Below, piece after piece: positions 6,201-7,165 of a DNA stretch of 7,165 nucleotides. Origin of the DNA: Nitrospirota bacterium (GTDB taxonomy: Bacteria > Nitrospirota > Thermodesulfovibrionia > Thermodesulfovibrionales > UBA6898); the NCBI GenBank assembly GCA_021787505.1, contig JAJYLU010000084.1, positions 1 through 7,165 of the forward strand. The letters run 5' to 3'. Made by a program: the position numbers and the translations under genes. Below the pieces are notes generated by a model. The model was not told the origin of the DNA, made no database searches, and worked only from the letters and a program-made list of their open reading frames with translations. Numbering within the stretch: the stretch's first letter is position 1; every line of letters starts with the position of its first letter.

Positions 6201-7165
6201 ATGGGTCTTATTCGACCTCACCTGCCACTCATCGGTGAGACCGCTGACCTCCGGATACTGGAATCCGATCGAGATCAGGTTCTGGACGAACCATTCCACA
6301 AGGTCGCTGTCGCCCGAGGAGAAAATCTCGTTGCCGACCCCCTGAATACAAAAAAGGGTTGCTTCCGGGTGGATGGCGAAACTCTTCTTCAGCACGCCCA
6401 GAGGTCCGAACAAGAACCCCCTCAGGTGTTGAGGCTTCTCCGTTTTAACGGTCCCGGCGAGCGTCCGGCCCATCTCCCTGAGGGTATTTTCGTGGATACC
6501 CGAAAGGCTTTCCGATTCGAGGACCCTTGAAAGCAGGATCATTTTTAAGGCCCGGTTCTTCGTTCTGTCCCATTTTTTAGGCAAAAGGCCGAAGAGGTCT
6601 TCGTAAAAGCCGACTATCTGCATGTAACCCGGTAATTTTAAGAGCTCTTCCAAATATCCCGATGGGTCCTTATCTTCAGATCCTTCAAGGTCCTTCAGAT
6701 GGACGACCAATTCCCTCAGGTTGGCATGAGATACGGGATAAAACAATTCCTGGAGTTCGGGATATTCCTTGTCACCGAGTGCAAAATCCATCTTTTCCGT
6801 GCAGTAAGTCAAAAGGTCTTCTTCCTTCAGCCAGCATTCGTATGTCGTGGAGAGATACCGATAAAGAAGTTTGTTGAAATTCCGGATATCGGGGCTCCCG
6901 GGCATTTTTCCGAGAATATACTTGCCGAGTTTTTTTACCTGCCGGGAATTGGTCGTAAGCAGGAGGAAATGATCGTCGGGCAGCCGGGAAAGCCTAGAAA
7001 AACATTCGGACAGTACGGCCGAATACTTCTGAAGGTCCTGCCCGCCGTCTGAAAGGACCTTTTCCAGGTAAGCGAGGAGGCTGTCTGCGGCAGCGGCCCG
7101 GACACGACCCTCGGGAGAGGCCATGGCCTCCAGAAAAATGTCTATAATGACCTTGACCGCCTCCG
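3207..7165 (-). CDS. PPDK-like ATP-grasp/phosphohistidine protein lacking the PEP/pyruvate barrel (5' partial)
   Basis: Residues are numbered from the in-frame ATG at 7124. That Met is probably internal: the frame stays open to the window edge (EAVKVIIDIFLEA precedes it) and its GGAGG is only two bases away. Residues 1-790 are mostly helical, perhaps HEAT-like, with no family I recognise. From about 800 comes the nucleotide-binding module of pyruvate phosphate dikinase: LGNKGYNL (815-822), PVPPGFIITTEAY (831-843), LLVSVRSGAAVSMPGMM (885-901), FRSWNSPKAQTYR (1007-1019), SGTGVLFTRNP (1046-1056), EAQGEDVVSG (1072-1081), and QEIEF (1131-1135) with LQAR (1148-1151) as the nucleotide/metal ligands. 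The swivel domain (about 1177-1300) contains TARGGATSHAA with phosphohistidine His1240 (codon 3405-3407). The protein then ends at a TAG. The TIM barrel of about 350 residues that binds PEP/pyruvate in PPDK and PEP synthase is absent. ATP-driven phosphorylation of His1240 is likely; the acceptor is unknown. It is first in a probable operon with the long GAPDH. Automated annotation would probably call it PPDK, which overstates what is present. Confidence 0.88.
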   Translation of the reverse strand, partial: EAVKVIIDIFLEAMASPEGRVRAAAADSLLAYLEKVLSDGGQDLQKYSAVLSECFSRLSRLPDDHFLLLTTNSRQVKKLGKYILGKMPGSPDIRNFNKLLYRYLSTTYECWLKEEDLLTYCTEKMDFALGDKEYPELQELFYPVSHANLRELVVHLKDLEGSEDKDPSGYLEELLKLPGYMQIVGFYEDLFGLLPKKWDRTKNRALKMILLSRVLESESLSGIHENTLREMGRTLAGTVKTEKPQHLRGFLFGPLGVLKKSFAIHPEATLFCIQGVGNEIFSSGDSDLVEWFVQNLISIGFQYPEVSGLTDEWQVRSNKTHLKNIRVWLELIGKNPKWSKSLISALIINLRLGGVHINDTDLFQKDITALLNSDIGPVYWFIKQLAQVFPTYFNEINAEGELRDVSTALDNAAKTADPLVHFLRKYCHVESSSLIVDLIEEILTFFLTRDKGALERFLPEEVFHRVRTSGPFVDDISTVFLSLFRERGMHRVTDLLGLEEKDVHALVQAAKGVPESEKERAYLAVKLYRLLHQKYRLSPLNIVGELRRTRAMGLPDADALIAVLEEGDPYRRLDEILNYLQVLKQIILSPEQYEAVEDIWRKRHIAAGIPSMYGSYSEKKFNALSLTYRLENLANILFEELMNTFNHRFITRATLFGISRWVHLFISALQLDGISSNRLENMLELLTCALQEMRFSFSQYIDIFRGFSEGVQDIMSTYYSDIHKNNLKTIILGMGKDKILPRYLDTGNGRNEFESVNTVTERFLRDVVSGSFGLQQFDNFIGRVLKTLFEQAEGLDAGNLDLLLSYDPGKSLSVIHSPNKAANDRIHLGNKGYNLVQLAPLGVPVPPGFIITTEAYRCMPAISQFGPVRDHLNEEIEGRMRALERLTGKRFGGPDNPLLVSVRSGAAVSMPGMMNSFLNVGLNQAAVEGLISRNSRPWFAWDCYRRFLQCWGMFFGIDRDVFDDVIDSFKGKYDVGVKVQFTPEQMKEVALAYRDAIRDHGVAISDDPKTQLETAVSLVFRSWNSPKAQTYRSVLGISEDWGTAVIVQAMVYGNLDSASGTGVLFTRNPRGSGDRAMLWGDYTTEAQGEDVVSGLVKTLCISNEQRRLEERTSDASLEDRFPEIYSSLLKIVKNLIYTEKWGAQEIEFTFEGEKKEDLYILQARDMAIAKKDCLSAFAPSPELASSYLSSGIGVGGCALSGRVVFDFDDIEEFRRGNPAVPLILVRSDTVPDDIGHISAADGLLTARGGATSHAAIIAKKLGKTCVVGCNKLVVLEDAKKFRLNNRVINAGDFLSIDGRNGSVYLGSHPVEEMKFLTE

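Noticed and set aside
3207..7124. Complete pyruvate phosphate dikinase with start at the ATG at 7124
   Set aside because: The C-terminal PEP/pyruvate barrel is absent and the frame stays open past 7124 to the window edge with helix-forming residues, so neither the full function nor this start is supported.
1..7165. CRISPR array, tRNA or rRNA gene
   Set aside because: No regularly spaced direct repeats and no cloverleaf or rRNA core motifs were seen on either strand.

Overview
The window reads as a bacterial chromosome segment of medium-to-high GC. The gene set fits a Deltaproteobacteria/Desulfobacterota-type anaerobe, but this is inferred from general protein resemblance and no phylogenetic marker is present. 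Three well-supported genes lie on the minus strand. A short toxin-antitoxin remnant lies on the plus strand at the left edge.

Layout. Positions 1-241 (+) hold the last codons of a probable hicA-like toxin, overlapping a complete short HicB antitoxin. Positions 242-732 carry no convincing gene. They contain a rho-independent terminator shape pointing left, a second small hairpin, a 41-codon open fragment without a start, a good sigma-70-like promoter (449-478, +) and a dense cluster of nested and mutually exclusive inverted repeats (457-635) that could be an undescribed structured RNA or a degraded mobile element. Positions 733-1719 (-) encode a secreted D-alanyl-D-alanine carboxypeptidase (S11, penicillin-binding-protein family) with a polylysine tail. 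Positions 1720-1904 hold its probable promoter region, a perfect 8-bp palindrome, and a 65-bp two-hairpin palindromic repeat of the dispersed REP/MITE type. Positions 1905-3170 (-) encode a long, divergent glyceraldehyde-3-phosphate dehydrogenase. Positions 3207-7165 (-) encode a giant PPDK-like phosphotransferase, whose start lies beyond the right edge.

The most interesting unit is the pair at 1905-7165. The large protein has the nucleotide-binding half and the phosphohistidine swivel domain of pyruvate phosphate dikinase, with all expected motifs, but it stops right after the swivel domain. The C-terminal PEP/pyruvate TIM barrel is absent, and an N-terminal helical region of about 790 residues takes its place in the architecture. 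It can plausibly load phosphate from ATP onto His1240, but the acceptor is unknown. Only 36 bases downstream, probably in the same transcript, is a GAPDH of 421 residues (family norm about 335). It keeps the catalytic Cys and His but has a changed active-site motif (CTTT for CTTN) and no acidic cofactor-selecting residue. Together they suggest a noncanonical phosphoryl-transfer/triose-phosphate module rather than ordinary glycolysis. The carboxypeptidase has its own probable promoter and works separately on the cell wall.
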